From an uncultured Prevotellaceae bacterium (lineage in GTDB: Bacteria; Bacteroidota; Bacteroidia; Bacteroidales; Bacteroidaceae): a stretch of DNA of 64,000 nucleotides. Positions 33,725 through 42,714 of this stretch are shown one piece after another; position 1 is the first letter of the stretch, and each line of letters begins with the position of its first letter. The notes under the pieces are model-generated. The model was not told where the DNA came from, ran no database searches, and saw nothing but the letters and a program-made list of their open reading frames with translations. The stretch covers positions 1 to 64,000 of the forward strand of contig CACXYH010000008.1 in assembly GCA_902771785.1 (NCBI GenBank), in the 5' to 3' direction. The position numbers were made by a program, and so were the translations under genes.

Positions 33725-36088
33725 ATGAGAAAAGATTTGTTTTCAGTGCTGGCCCTTGGCTTGATGGCCGCACCAGCCTTCGCCATTGAGGCGAACGACA
33801 CCAGCCGTGTCGTCGACCTCGACGAAGTGCTTGTCGTTTCCCAACCCAAGGAGTCGTATGCCTTGCGCCTCCAGCCGCTCAGCTCCACCGTTATGGGTAC
33901 GGAGCAGATTCAGAACCTGGGCCTGCGCGACCTGCGCGATGTGTCAGAGTACGTACCCTCGTTTGTCATGCCCAACTATGGTTCACGCTACACCTCGTCC
34001 ATGTATGTGCGTGGCATCGGTTCCCGTGTAAACAGCCCCGCCGTGGGCATCTATGTTGACAACATTCCCGTGGTCAACAAGAGCATGTTCAACTTCCATA
34101 CCTACGAGCTGCAACGCCTTGACGTGCTGCGCGGTGCCCAGGGCACGCTCTACGGCCAGAACACCGAGGGCGGACTGGTGCGCATGTACTCGCGCTCACC
34201 GCTCATCTATCAGGGCACCGACGTGAAGCTGGGCTTCGGCACTGGGCTCTATCGCAAGGCCGAAGTGTCCCACTACGGTAAGCTCTCCGACCGCCTTGGC
34301 TACTCCGTGGCTGCCTTCTACAACGGTCAGCAGGGCTTCTTCGACAACCTCTCTACCGGCGACCATGCCGACGAGATGAACGAGGGCGGCGGCAAGCTGC
34401 GCCTGCAGTGGCAGGCCACCGACCGCCTGCTGGTCGACGTGCTGGCCGACTATCAGTATGTCAAGCAGAACGGCTTCCCCTACGGACAGCTCGATGCTGA
34501 CGACCGTGCCGCTGAGCCCAACACCAACCGTCAGGGCACCTACAGCCGCCACATGCTCACCACCGGACTCGGACTGACCTACAAGGGCGACTGGGCCGAC
34601 CTCAACTACACCGCCAGCTGGCAGTATCTCAACGACGACATGCTCATGGACATCGACTATCGTCCGCTCGACTATATGCACATGGAGCAGGCACAGCTGC
34701 AGAACGCACTCACCCAGGAGCTCACCCTGAAGAGCAACACCCAGGGACGCTGGCACTGGACCACTGGCGCCTACTATGCCTACCAGGCGCTGAAGACCAA
34801 CGCTCCCGTCTACTTCGACGAGGAGATGAACAAATACCTCTCGAAGACCATCGAGGACTATGCCTACTACGGCATGCTCAACAGCATGGCCAAGCGCATG
34901 GGCGAGCAGGCCGCTGCTGCCATGATAGCCCGTGCCGGCGGCTGCCACATCACGCTCGACATGGCCACTATCCCCGGCCTCTTCCGCACGCCGCAGCACA
35001 ACTTCGCCCTGTTCCATGAGTCGAACATTGAGCTCACCCCGCGCCTCACCGCCACCCTCGGCCTGCGCTACGACGTCACCCAGACCGCCCTCGACTACCG
35101 TACCGTGGGCGAGATGCAGCTCAACGAGAGCGTCATGGGCACTCAGGTGAATGCCCACGTCATTTCGCAGCTGGCCCACGAGGAGCAGAACAACTTCGAC
35201 CAGTGGCTGCCCAAGTTCGGACTCACCTACCGCATCGACAATCACAACAGCAACGTCTATGCCCAGGTGGCCAAGGGCTATCGTGCCGGAGGCTTCAACA
35301 TCCAGATGTTCAGCGACGTGCTCCAGAGCGAGCTCCAGGGTGTGGCCCAGCGCGCACGCGGCGACATGGAGCTGCAGCACGACGAGGCTTTCTACGACAA
35401 CATCCGCAACACCATCAGCTACAAGCCCGAAGAGTCGTGGAACTACGAGTTCGGAACCCATCTGAACCTCTTCGACAATAAGCTCCACGTCGACCTGGCC
35501 GGCTACTACATGCAGATTCGCAACCAGCAGCTCTCCGTCATGGCCACCCAGTATGGCTTCGGACGCTCCATGGTCAACGCCGGTCGCAGCTACAGCTGCG
35601 GCATCGAGGCCTCGTTGCGCGGCAGCGCCCTCGACGACCACCTGACTTGGGCCGTCAACTACGGCTACACCCGCGCCGTGTTCAAGGAATACACCGACTC
35701 CGTCACCGTCGCTGGCCAGCTCACCGCCGTCAGCTACAAAGACAAGCGCGTGCCCTTCATTCCCGAGCACACCCTCTCCGCCTGTGCCGACTATCGCATC
35801 GACTTCGGCGGCACCCTCCGCTCCATCACCATCGGTGCCAACGCCATTGCCCAAGGCAAGACCTATTGGGACACCGACAACCTCTACTCGCAGAAGCTCT
35901 ATGCCACCCTCGGCGCCCACGTCGATGCCGACTTTGGCCTGCTGTCGCTGAGCCTGTGGGGACGCAACCTGACCGACACAAACTACAATACATTCGCCAT
36001 CGAGAGCCCCATGGCTGGAACCACCAACTACTACGCTCACCATGGCAACCCCCGACAGATGGGCATCGACCTGCGCCTGCACTTCTAA
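33725..36088 (+). CDS. TonB-dependent outer-membrane receptor
   Basis: 787 residues from ATG 33725. MRKDLFSVLALGLMAAPAFA is a signal peptide; an ATG 15 bases earlier is also possible. The plug domain shows LDEVLVVSQPKES, a TonB-box-like start, and LQRLDVLRGAQGTLYGQNTEGGLVRM. The long barrel follows (LTYKGDWADLNYTASWQY, VYAQVAKGYRAGGFNIQMF) and ends ..QMGIDLRLHF with a terminal Phe. There is no N-terminal carboxypeptidase-like domain and no adjacent SusD gene, so it is not a SusC-type glycan importer. A siderophore, cofactor or metal complex is more likely. Monocistronic, with very regular G/C-ending codons. Confidence 0.92.
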   Translation: MRKDLFSVLALGLMAAPAFAIEANDTSRVVDLDEVLVVSQPKESYALRLQPLSSTVMGTEQIQNLGLRDLRDVSEYVPSFVMPNYGSRYTSSMYVRGIGSRVNSPAVGIYVDNIPVVNKSMFNFHTYELQRLDVLRGAQGTLYGQNTEGGLVRMYSRSPLIYQGTDVKLGFGTGLYRKAEVSHYGKLSDRLGYSVAAFYNGQQGFFDNLSTGDHADEMNEGGGKLRLQWQATDRLLVDVLADYQYVKQNGFPYGQLDADDRAAEPNTNRQGTYSRHMLTTGLGLTYKGDWADLNYTASWQYLNDDMLMDIDYRPLDYMHMEQAQLQNALTQELTLKSNTQGRWHWTTGAYYAYQALKTNAPVYFDEEMNKYLSKTIEDYAYYGMLNSMAKRMGEQAAAAMIARAGGCHITLDMATIPGLFRTPQHNFALFHESNIELTPRLTATLGLRYDVTQTALDYRTVGEMQLNESVMGTQVNAHVISQLAHEEQNNFDQWLPKFGLTYRIDNHNSNVYAQVAKGYRAGGFNIQMFSDVLQSELQGVAQRARGDMELQHDEAFYDNIRNTISYKPEESWNYEFGTHLNLFDNKLHVDLAGYYMQIRNQQLSVMATQYGFGRSMVNAGRSYSCGIEASLRGSALDDHLTWAVNYGYTRAVFKEYTDSVTVAGQLTAVSYKDKRVPFIPEHTLSACADYRIDFGGTLRSITIGANAIAQGKTYWDTDNLYSQKLYATLGAHVDADFGLLSLSLWGRNLTDTNYNTFAIESPMAGTTNYYAHHGNPRQMGIDLRLHF

Positions 36089-36180
36089 GCAGCCGCGCGG
36101 CAACCTGCACCAAATGTTAAGAGTAGGGGAGTAGCAGCGTTAAAAAAAGACAAGACGCACGCTACTCCCCATTTTTTTGC

Positions 36181-36188
36181 TACCTTTG
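36181..36188 (+). promoter_or_regulatory. -7 box (TACCTTTG) for the Lys/Ala-rich protein
   Basis: TACCTTTG 36 bases before the ATG at 36225; no good -33 box is seen. Confidence 0.5.
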
Positions 36189-36224
36189 CACGGTTTATCA
36201 TCAATTATAATACACAAGACAACA

Positions 36225-36689
36225 ATGAAGAAGACAATCCTAACGATGGCACTGGTCGCCATGACCGCGCTCAGTGCAAACGCAACAGAGAAGTACAACA
36301 CCCTCCTGGCCCCCGTAGCCCAGCAGCCCGACAGCGTAGGCGTCATGTCGCCCGAAGCAGCCAAGGCCCAGGCCAAAGCTGAGAAAGAAGCCAAGAAGGC
36401 CCAGAAGGCAAAGGCCGAGAAGGAAGCCAAGGCGAAGGCAAAGGCCGAGAAGGAAGCCAAGGAAGCCAAGAAAGCCGAGAAGGAGCGTGAGGCACAGGAG
36501 AAGGCCGTGAAGAAGGCCGAGAAAGCCCAGAAAGCTGCTGAGAAAGCTGCCGAGAAAGCTCAGAAGGCTGCTGAAAAGGCTGCCCAGGCTCCCAGCGACC
36601 CCAAGCTGAAGCTCGCCGCCGACAAGGCTGCCGTGAAAGCACATAAAGCTGCGCAGAAAGCCGAGAAGCTGGCAAAGAAGGTGAGGTGA
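36225..36689 (+). CDS. Secreted Lys/Ala/Glu-rich repeat protein
   Basis: 154 residues. MKKTILTMALVAMTALSANA is a signal peptide. From about residue 45 the protein is composed almost only of Lys, Ala, Glu and Gln in KAEKEAKKAQ-type repeats, predicted as one long helix, as in the TolA stalk or histone-H1-like tails. A short non-repetitive insert (APSDPKLKLAADKAAV) lies near the end. No catalytic domain. It may bridge the periplasm or bind polyanions; the function is unknown. The repeats could expand or contract by recombination. Confidence 0.75.
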   Translation: MKKTILTMALVAMTALSANATEKYNTLLAPVAQQPDSVGVMSPEAAKAQAKAEKEAKKAQKAKAEKEAKAKAKAEKEAKEAKKAEKEREAQEKAVKKAEKAQKAAEKAAEKAQKAAEKAAQAPSDPKLKLAADKAAVKAHKAAQKAEKLAKKVR

Positions 36690-36757
36690 TGATCATGCAC
36701 AATGTGCAAGGTCTGAATCCGTCGCATGACGAGGCTGCATGCCTCGTTCTCTGAGCC

Positions 36758-36911
36758 GAAGCGGCACTTCGGCAGGGTTGAAGGGGAACTTCGGCTGCCT
36801 CGAAGCGGCACTTCGACCACGCAGAAGCGGCACTTTAACCACCTAAAAGCGGTACTTTTCCTCACCGAAAGTGCCGCTTTCTTTGTGCCAATGCGGCACT
36901 ATGGCTGCAAG
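36758..36911 (+). repeat. Seven-unit tandem repeat with exact 22-base period
   Basis: Units start at 36758, 36780, 36802, 36824, 36846, 36868 and 36890. Core GAAGCGGCACTTC varies to GAAGGGGAACTTC, AAAGCGGTACTTTT, AAAGTGCCGCTTT and AATGCGGCACT. A weak eighth unit follows at 36912. Each core has self-complementary ends (GAAG/CTTC), and units 5 and 6 pair to form a longer hairpin. No reading frame explains it. Confidence 0.8.
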
Positions 36912-36928
36912 AAAGTAGCAATTTTCTC

Positions 36929-36977
36929 GTTCGTCATACACTACCACCCTATATATAGGTGGTAGTGTATGACGAAC
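36929..36977. repeat. Long palindrome 1 (20-base perfect stem)
   Basis: GTTCGTCATACACTACCACC pairs perfectly with 36958-36977; the loop is CTATATATA. An A-run follows (AAAAAAAC), so on the plus strand it is not a classical terminator. Confidence 0.85.
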
Positions 36978-37004
36978 AAAAAAACTATTATGGGCGAATT
37001 GCTC

Positions 37005-37052
37005 GTTTGTTTCTGAAACCACCATATATATAGGTGGTCTTCAGAAACAAAC
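37005..37052. repeat. Long palindrome 2, same core, different arms
   Basis: GTTTGTTTCTGAAACCACC pairs with 37033-37052 apart from one bulged C; the loop is ATATATATA and an A-run follows. It shares the ACCACC...TATATATAGGTGGT core with palindrome 1, but the outer arms differ in a paired way. Confidence 0.85.
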
Positions 37053-37091
37053 AAAAAACTTATTCGCGGGCAGCAGGCAAAATCGCTCTTG

Positions 37092-38114
37092 TCATGGAAG
37101 CAGTTCCCTGATCTCCTCGTCGGTAGAGAGGTTGAAGTCGCCGGGGATGCTGTTCTTCAGCGTAGCGGCGGCCAGCGAGTAGTCGAGGGCCTGCTGGCAG
37201 TCGTCGGGGAAGGCACGCAGGGCGTGGAGGAAGGCTCCCATGAAGGCGTCGCCCACACCCATGGGGTCGAGCACGCCGGGGATGTCCATGACGCGGGTGG
37301 AGTAGAGCTGCCCCTCGCTCCAGAGCAGGGCGGTGAGGGTGTGGTGGCTCGACGACACCTGGTTGCGGATGCCCATGAGCCACTTGTGGCAGCGGGGGAA
37401 GCGGCGGTGAATGAGGTCGAACCACTCGCGATAGGGCTGCAGGTCGATATGGAAGTCGGCCGAGGTGGCATTGAAGAGGGGAGCCTGGCGCTCGGTGATG
37501 TACTCGAACTCGATGACGTCGCCAAACATAATGTCGGCGCGCTCGAGCATCTCGGTGAGCGTGGCGCGGGGCGTGGCTCCCGGGTAGCGCCACAGGTTCT
37601 TGCGGTAGTTGATGTCGAAGGAGACGGTGATGCCCAGCTCGCGGGCAATGTCGAGTGCCTCGAAGGTGGCATCGGCAGCCTGACGCGAGATGGCGGCGGT
37701 GATGCCCGACACCTGCAGCACGTCGGCGTCGGCCAGGATGCTGCGCCAGGGAATCATGCCGGGCTGCAGCTCGCTGTAGGCAGAGCCACTGCGGTCGTAG
37801 ATGACGCGCGAGTTGCGCATGCCTGCCGAGGCCTCGAAGTAGTAGGTGCCTATGCGCTGGCCGCCCCAGAGAATGTGGCTGGTGTCGACGCCCAGCTGGC
37901 GCAGGGTCATGGCGCCTGCCTGGCCCACGGGGGTGTCGGGCAGGCGGGTGATGTAGCTGACGTCGTCGCCGAGGGTGGCGAGCGATACGGCCACGTTGGC
38001 CTCGCTGCCGCCATACTTGCTGACGAAGGTGTCGCCCTGCGTGAGCCGCAGGTGCTGGTCTTTGGAGAAGCGCAGCAGCAGTTCGCCGAAGGTTACGATT
38101 TTCTTAGTTTTCAT
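37092..38114 (-). CDS. kdgK: PfkB-family sugar kinase, probable 2-keto-3-deoxygluconokinase
   Basis: 340 residues from ATG 38114. KYGGSEANVAVSLATLG is the first PfkB signature and DPMGVGDAFMGAF the second, with the catalytic Asp in GVGD; the usual DTxGAGD has Pro and Val substitutions here, as in some KdgK proteins. FGELLLRFSKDQHLRL at the N-terminus favours KdgK, which phosphorylates 2-keto-3-deoxygluconate in uronate degradation. Other ribokinase-family substrates cannot be excluded. It follows trpS by 34 bases on the same strand and may share its transcript. Confidence 0.78.
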   Translation of the reverse strand: MKTKKIVTFGELLLRFSKDQHLRLTQGDTFVSKYGGSEANVAVSLATLGDDVSYITRLPDTPVGQAGAMTLRQLGVDTSHILWGGQRIGTYYFEASAGMRNSRVIYDRSGSAYSELQPGMIPWRSILADADVLQVSGITAAISRQAADATFEALDIARELGITVSFDINYRKNLWRYPGATPRATLTEMLERADIMFGDVIEFEYITERQAPLFNATSADFHIDLQPYREWFDLIHRRFPRCHKWLMGIRNQVSSSHHTLTALLWSEGQLYSTRVMDIPGVLDPMGVGDAFMGAFLHALRAFPDDCQQALDYSLAAATLKNSIPGDFNLSTDEEIRELLP

Positions 38115-38148
38115 CATTCGTCTAGTCTTTTATGAAGGGGAAGGGGAG

Positions 38149-39237
38149 TTACTTTCTAAACATCTCGCTCTGCTGGCGGATGAGCTCAGTGTCGTTGAAG
38201 TAGTCGATGCGCATGGCCTTGCGCACCTCGTCCATGGTCTGGGCGCCCACCTCGCGGGCCTGCTCGGTGCCGCGGCGCAGGATGTTGTAGATTTCGGGGA
38301 TGTCCTGTTCGAACTCGGCGCGGCGCTGGCGCATGGGCTCCAGCAGCTGGTTGATGACCTGGTTGAGGAACTTCTTGCACTTCATGTCGCCCACGCCGCC
38401 ACGGGTGTAGTGCTCCTTGAGCTCGTCGAGGTTCTGATACTCGGGCCAGTAGTTGCTGAAGTCGGCGTCGGTAGAGAAGGCATCGAGATAGGTGAACACG
38501 GCGTTGCCCTCCACGTGGCCGGGGTCTGACACGTTCAGATGAGTGGGGTCGGTGTACATGGAGCGCACTTTCTGCCACACCTCGTCGGCCGAGTCGGAGA
38601 GGTAGATGCAGTTGCCGAGCGACTTCGACATCTTCTCCTTGCCGTCGGTGCCGGGCAGGCGACGGGCGGTGAGGTTCTCGGGCAGCATGATGTTAGGCTC
38701 TACGAGCACGGGGCCGTAGGTGTTGTTGAAGCGGTTGACGAGCTCGCGCGTCACTTCGAGCATGGGCTCCTGGTCTTCGCCGGCGGGCACGGTGGTAGCC
38801 TTGAACAGGGTGATGTCGGCAGCCTGCGACACGGGGTAGCAGAAGAAGCCGAGGGGGATGCTCTCGCCCTCGAAGCCGCGCATCTTGATTTCGGTCTTCA
38901 CCGTGGGGTTGCGCTGCACGCGGCTCACGCTGATGAGGTTCATCAGATAGGTGGTGAGCTCGGCCAGCTCGGGTATCTGGCTCTGTATGAAGAGGATGCA
39001 CTTGGCGGGGTCGAGTCCTGCTGCAAGGTAGTCGAGGGCCACGTTGATGATGTTCTGACGGATTTTCTCGGGGTTGTCGGCGTTGTCGGTCAATGCCTGC
39101 ACATCGGCCATGAAGACGAACATGCGGTCGTACTGGCCTGCATTCTGAAGTTCAACGCGACGGCGCAGCGAGCCTACGTAGTGGCCCAGATGGAGCTTGC
39201 CCGTAGGGCGGTCGCCGGTAAGAATTACTTTTCCCAT
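38149..39237 (-). CDS. trpS: Tryptophan--tRNA ligase
   Basis: 362 residues from ATG 39237. An upstream in-frame start at 39276 falls inside the -7 box and was rejected. [23 protein letters not shown] carries the HIGH-type motif HLGH (17-20), and [18 protein letters not shown] carries KMSKS. These place it in class Ic aminoacyl-tRNA synthetases, TrpRS group. It charges tRNA-Trp in the cytoplasm. Complete. Confidence 0.95.
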   Translation of the reverse strand: MGKVILTGDRPTGKLHLGHYVGSLRRRVELQNAGQYDRMFVFMADVQALTDNADNPEKIRQNIINVALDYLAAGLDPAKCILFIQSQIPELAELTTYLMNLISVSRVQRNPTVKTEIKMRGFEGESIPLGFFCYPVSQAADITLFKATTVPAGEDQEPMLEVTRELVNRFNNTYGPVLVEPNIMLPENLTARRLPGTDGKEKMSKSLGNCIYLSDSADEVWQKVRSMYTDPTHLNVSDPGHVEGNAVFTYLDAFSTDADFSNYWPEYQNLDELKEHYTRGGVGDMKCKKFLNQVINQLLEPMRQRRAEFEQDIPEIYNILRRGTEQAREVGAQTMDEVRKAMRIDYFNDTELIRQQSEMFRK

Positions 39238-39273
39238 TTTCTTTTTCTTTCTTATTATAGTTTTATGAAGGTG

Positions 39274-39281
39274 CAAAATTA
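39274..39281 (-). promoter_or_regulatory. -7 box (TAATTTTG) for trpS
   Basis: The complement of 39274-39281 reads TAATTTTG, 36 bases before the trpS ATG. Confidence 0.55.
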
Positions 39282-39339
39282 CAAAAAAACGGCGTAACCA
39301 ACAAGTTTTGCGCCATTTTTCTTTCGGCAGCGGGCTTTC

Positions 39340-40191
39340 CTACTGCTCGCTGTTGAGCTCTACTTCCAGCTGGTCGACGCGCCGCTGAATGTCGCGGTAG
39401 GCCTGCTTCAGGTCGTTCTGGGTGATGTCTATCTCGCGGTTGACGGCCCGTGTGCGGTCGAGCAGCGAGTGGGCAAAGAGCCAGTCGTAGGTCTTGCTGC
39501 TGTAGAAGAAGCGGGCCAGGGCGCCGTGGGAGGCTCCCTTCAGCCAGTCGTAGCGCAGGCGCTCGGTCTGCCCGGCCTGCTGCATGCGTGTCACCACCTT
39601 CTGCGACTCCTTCACCGAGACGGCCCGGTCGGCCGTGCCGTGGACTATCCAGAGCGGAGCCTCGCCCAGCCGCGACTGGTCTTTCAGCGAGCAGCCGCCG
39701 CAGAGGGCCAGCGCTGCCGCCACGCGCTCGGGGTAGGTGCCCACGAAGTCGAGCGTGCCGTAGCCGCCGAGGCTCATGCCGAGCACGTAGACGCGGTTGC
39801 GGTCGAAGGCGTAGTTGGCCTCCATCCAGTCGAGAATGTCGAGCAGCTTCTTGGGGTTCCAGGCGCCGCCGGGGTTCTGCGGGGTGACGATGAGTGCGGG
39901 AATGTCGCGCCCCATCTTGATGGCGTCGACGCAGCCGTAGCGCAGGGCGCGGTTCATGTCGCGGCCGCAGAGGCTGGCTCCGTGGAGGAAGAGAATGAGG
40001 GGTGTAGTGTGCTGCGTGTAGTAATAGTCCTCGGGCGTGTAGACCCAGAAGTCGTATCCGCCCTTGATGGCGCCTTTCTTGGCCGAGAGCAGGTCGTACT
40101 GTGCGGCAGCGCTGCCCACGCACAGGGGCGTGAAGAGCAGCAGGAGCAGCGCCGTGAGGGCTGCGAGCCGATGGTTGGTGTGTTGCTTCAT
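39340..40191 (-). CDS. Secreted alpha/beta hydrolase (esterase-like)
   Basis: 283 residues. Signal peptide (ALTALLLLLFTPLCVGSAAAQ), then an alpha/beta hydrolase fold: oxyanion region LFLHGASLCGRD, nucleophile elbow VLGMSLGGYG with Ser140, acid D188 in VHGTADRAVS and H222 in GASHGAL. It resembles single-domain esterases of the dienelactone hydrolase/PHB depolymerase kind. A basic C-terminal helix follows. It is probably periplasmic. Its start overlaps the stop of the beta-propeller gene by four bases, last in a three-gene operon. Confidence 0.82.
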   Translation of the reverse strand: MKQHTNHRLAALTALLLLLFTPLCVGSAAAQYDLLSAKKGAIKGGYDFWVYTPEDYYYTQHTTPLILFLHGASLCGRDMNRALRYGCVDAIKMGRDIPALIVTPQNPGGAWNPKKLLDILDWMEANYAFDRNRVYVLGMSLGGYGTLDFVGTYPERVAAALALCGGCSLKDQSRLGEAPLWIVHGTADRAVSVKESQKVVTRMQQAGQTERLRYDWLKGASHGALARFFYSSKTYDWLFAHSLLDRTRAVNREIDITQNDLKQAYRDIQRRVDQLEVELNSEQ

Positions 40192-41771
40192 TTGATGACG
40201 AATTTATAGATGTTTGTACCGCGGCACCCCACGACGGCCGTATTGCCGACGACGCAGGGCGACGACTCGAAATTATAGCCCACGAGCTTCTTGCAGAGCA
40301 CCTCGCCGGTGCGGCCGCGGATGAGGTAGGCCGTTCCGTCGGAGCTGCCTGTGAACACGAACAGCTCGCGGCGCTCGTTGAGGAAACCGACGGGCGACGA
40401 CCAGGCGAAGCAGCCGTAGGGCACGGTGTAGGCCACGCTGCCGTCGGTGGTGCGCAGGGCGGTCAGCTCGCCGCAGGCAGGCGAAGCTCCGTTGCGGCAC
40501 ACGTTGGCAAAGAGCAGGCTGTCGCAGTCGCCCGTGCCCAGCAGGGGTGTGGCATACATGCCGCCGTCGAGCGTCTTTCCGGGCAGTTCCAGTCGTTCGC
40601 AGGCTATCTGCCGTTCCCACACGCGGATGCCGTTGAGGGCGTTGAGCTTCACGAAGTGGCTGACGCCGGTGCTGCCCTGCTTGTCGACCTCGCATGCGCA
40701 ATATAAATAAGGTATGCCCTGTTCCTCGCGGCAGACGATGGTGCCGTCGCTGTCGTCGTGGTTATAGTAGTGCCACACGGGGCGCATGGTGTTCAGGTTG
40801 ACGCCGATGATGTTGCCGTGGTTGTCGCTGAAGAAGCCGTAGTTGCGATAGATGCAGATGCTCGACTCGATGCCGGGGGCAGCCCCTCTGACCCGATAGC
40901 GAAGCACGCTGACGCGCTTGAGCTGGCCCTGCTCGCGGCGGTACTTGTAGAGGCTGCCGTTCTCGCCCGGCCAGAACAGGAACCCGCCTGCCACGATGGG
41001 CGACGAGTCGAAGGCGTTCCAATGGCGCCAGGCTTTCGGGTCGCTGAAGAAGAAGGTGCGCTCGTGGCGCAGCAGGTCGAACACCTGACAGCCGATGGGC
41101 TCGCCCTTGGGCACGCCCTGGCCCACGTAGAGGTTGGGCAGTTCGGGGTCAATCGACATGGTGCCCTTCACCACGTTGTGAAGGTCGAGCGGCTGGCGCG
41201 AGGGCTGGCCGGTGTGGTAGTCGAGGAAGTAGGCCTCGCCGCATAGCGAGCCTACGATAATCTCCTCACGGCCAAAGTGTTCGGTCAGCGCGTGTGATGT
41301 TTTCTTGAACTGAGCCACCTGCTCATCGGTCCACTTCACGTAGAGCGGCTGGCCCGTCCATCCTGTGCCTCCGCCCCAGGTGCCGAAGCGGGTGTGGGTG
41401 GTGTCGTAGCGGGTCTTGAACTGCCAGGCTATCTCGATGGTGTCGGGGGTGCCCTCGACGCGGCCACCGAAGTCGGCATTGCGCATCAGGTTCTTGCGGA
41501 AGGTGAGCACGCCGGGCTGCTGCTGGTAGGGGTCGTCGTAATAGCGTAGGGGAGCAGGCAGCGAGTCGTCGGCCTCGATCTTGAAGTCGATGGCGCTGGC
41601 CGAGGCGTAGGCGGTGTCGGGCAGCGTCAGCTCTTCGAGCGTAGGCACGTGGGCTGCCGAGTCAGCCGTCAGGCTGCTGTCGCTGGCGACTGGAGTTGTC
41701 TGGCGACTGTTGCAGCCTGCGGCAAGCAGCAGGGTCGTGATGAATATCGATAGCGTGTTTCGGGGTTTCAT
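40188..41771 (-). CDS. PQQ-like beta-propeller lipoprotein
   Basis: 527 residues. MKPRNTLSIFITTLLLAAGC is a lipoprotein signal (Cys20). The rest is repeated beta-blade sequence of the PQQ/WD-like kind (GRVEGTPDTIEIAWQFKTRY, WEREIACER-like segments, ATPLLGTGDCDSLLFANV, SSPVGFLNERRELFVFTGSS). There is no sign of the PQQ-dehydrogenase catalytic residues, so a binding or structural role is more likely. It is coupled by overlap to the secreted hydrolase and lies three bases after the patatin gene. Confidence 0.78.
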   Translation of the reverse strand: MKPRNTLSIFITTLLLAAGCNSRQTTPVASDSSLTADSAAHVPTLEELTLPDTAYASASAIDFKIEADDSLPAPLRYYDDPYQQQPGVLTFRKNLMRNADFGGRVEGTPDTIEIAWQFKTRYDTTHTRFGTWGGGTGWTGQPLYVKWTDEQVAQFKKTSHALTEHFGREEIIVGSLCGEAYFLDYHTGQPSRQPLDLHNVVKGTMSIDPELPNLYVGQGVPKGEPIGCQVFDLLRHERTFFFSDPKAWRHWNAFDSSPIVAGGFLFWPGENGSLYKYRREQGQLKRVSVLRYRVRGAAPGIESSICIYRNYGFFSDNHGNIIGVNLNTMRPVWHYYNHDDSDGTIVCREEQGIPYLYCACEVDKQGSTGVSHFVKLNALNGIRVWERQIACERLELPGKTLDGGMYATPLLGTGDCDSLLFANVCRNGASPACGELTALRTTDGSVAYTVPYGCFAWSSPVGFLNERRELFVFTGSSDGTAYLIRGRTGEVLCKKLVGYNFESSPCVVGNTAVVGCRGTNIYKFVIK

Positions 41772-41774
41772 GGG

Positions 41775-42629
41775 TTAATAAGTGTCTTTGAGATAGTCCT
41801 TGCAGAAGCGTTCGCCCTCGGCAAAGCCCTCCTCGTAGAGGCGCTCCAGCTTGGCGGTGTCGCGGCACAGGCGGTCGACCTCCATCGGGCGCTGGGGGCG
41901 AATGACGATGACCTCGCCCCAGTCTTCCATGCGCTCGATGAGTTCCAGCTGCTGGTTGTAGGCCTCTACATGGTGGCTCAGTGCCACCCGCAGCCGTGGG
42001 TATTCCTTGTAGAAGAGGCGCGGCACCTTGAAGTCGGGCTCGGCCGAGCGGAAGCCTCGGTTGCGCGTCAGCACCACCACATTGGGTGAGTAGCCCATGT
42101 CGATGGCCCGCACCACGGGAATGCTGTCGGTGATGCCGCCGTCGAGCATCGGCACGCCGTCTACTTCGGTTATCTGTGCCACGTAGGGCAGCGAGCTCGA
42201 GGCCTTGGCGATGGCCGTCATGCGGGCTGCGTCGCGCTTCTCGCTCAGGTATTCGGCACGGCCGGTGAGGCAGTTGGTGGTCACCATCTCGAAGGTGGCC
42301 GGATTGTTGCGGTAGGCATCGTAGTCGAACGGAACGATTTCGTTGGGGAAGCGGTCGTAGAGTATGTTGGGGTCGAAGATGCTGCCCTGCGTGAGCAGGT
42401 TCTTCAGCGAGATGTAGCCATACTTCTGCAGCATGTCGATGTTGGAGTAGCGCGCGCGTCGCGGCTGGCGGCTCATGTACGACAGGCCGTTGCATGCACC
42501 GGCGCTGACGGCCACCACGTAGGGGAAGTAGAGGCTGTGCTTCATGAACGCATCGAGCACCCCCGACGTGAACACACCGCGCATTCCGCCCCCTTCGAGT
42601 ACCAGTCCTATGTTGCTTCTTTGCTTCAT
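41775..42629 (-). CDS. Patatin-like phospholipase
   Basis: 284 residues from ATG 42629; the longer frame to 42731 crosses the promoter. GLVLEGGGMRGVFTSGVLDAF is the oxyanion glycine-rich loop. VAVSAGACNG holds the nucleophile Ser42, with Val in place of the first Gly of GxSxG, as in YjjU-type proteins. MLDGGITDSIPV has the Asp163 dyad partner. No signal peptide, so a cytoplasmic acyl hydrolase. First gene of the patatin, propeller, hydrolase operon, transcribed from the box at 42648-42655. Confidence 0.88.
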   Translation of the reverse strand: MKQRSNIGLVLEGGGMRGVFTSGVLDAFMKHSLYFPYVVAVSAGACNGLSYMSRQPRRARYSNIDMLQKYGYISLKNLLTQGSIFDPNILYDRFPNEIVPFDYDAYRNNPATFEMVTTNCLTGRAEYLSEKRDAARMTAIAKASSSLPYVAQITEVDGVPMLDGGITDSIPVVRAIDMGYSPNVVVLTRNRGFRSAEPDFKVPRLFYKEYPRLRVALSHHVEAYNQQLELIERMEDWGEVIVIRPQRPMEVDRLCRDTAKLERLYEEGFAEGERFCKDYLKDTY

Positions 42630-42647
42630 AATTAGAAAAAAACGATG

Positions 42648-42685
42648 CAAAGATACGTCTTTTTGCCAAATAATGTGTAACTTTG
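42648..42685. promoter_or_regulatory. Divergent promoter boxes (patatin and aminopeptidase P)
   Basis: Minus TATCTTTG (42648-42655) and plus TAACTTTG (42678-42685), 22 bases apart. Confidence 0.65.
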
Positions 42686-42714
42686 TGGCCAAATTTACAT
42701 AAAAATAAGTAATT

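Noticed and set aside
34196..36103. 635-residue minus-strand frame opposite the TonB receptor
   Set aside because: Val/Gly-rich shadow of a gene with strongly biased third positions.
36758..36911. CRISPR array
   Set aside because: Units are contiguous with a 22-base period, with no unique spacers and no cas genes.
36929..37052. Terminators for kdgK or the Lys/Ala-rich gene
   Set aside because: The homopolymer after each stem is A on the plus strand; on the minus strand the T-run precedes rather than follows the stem.
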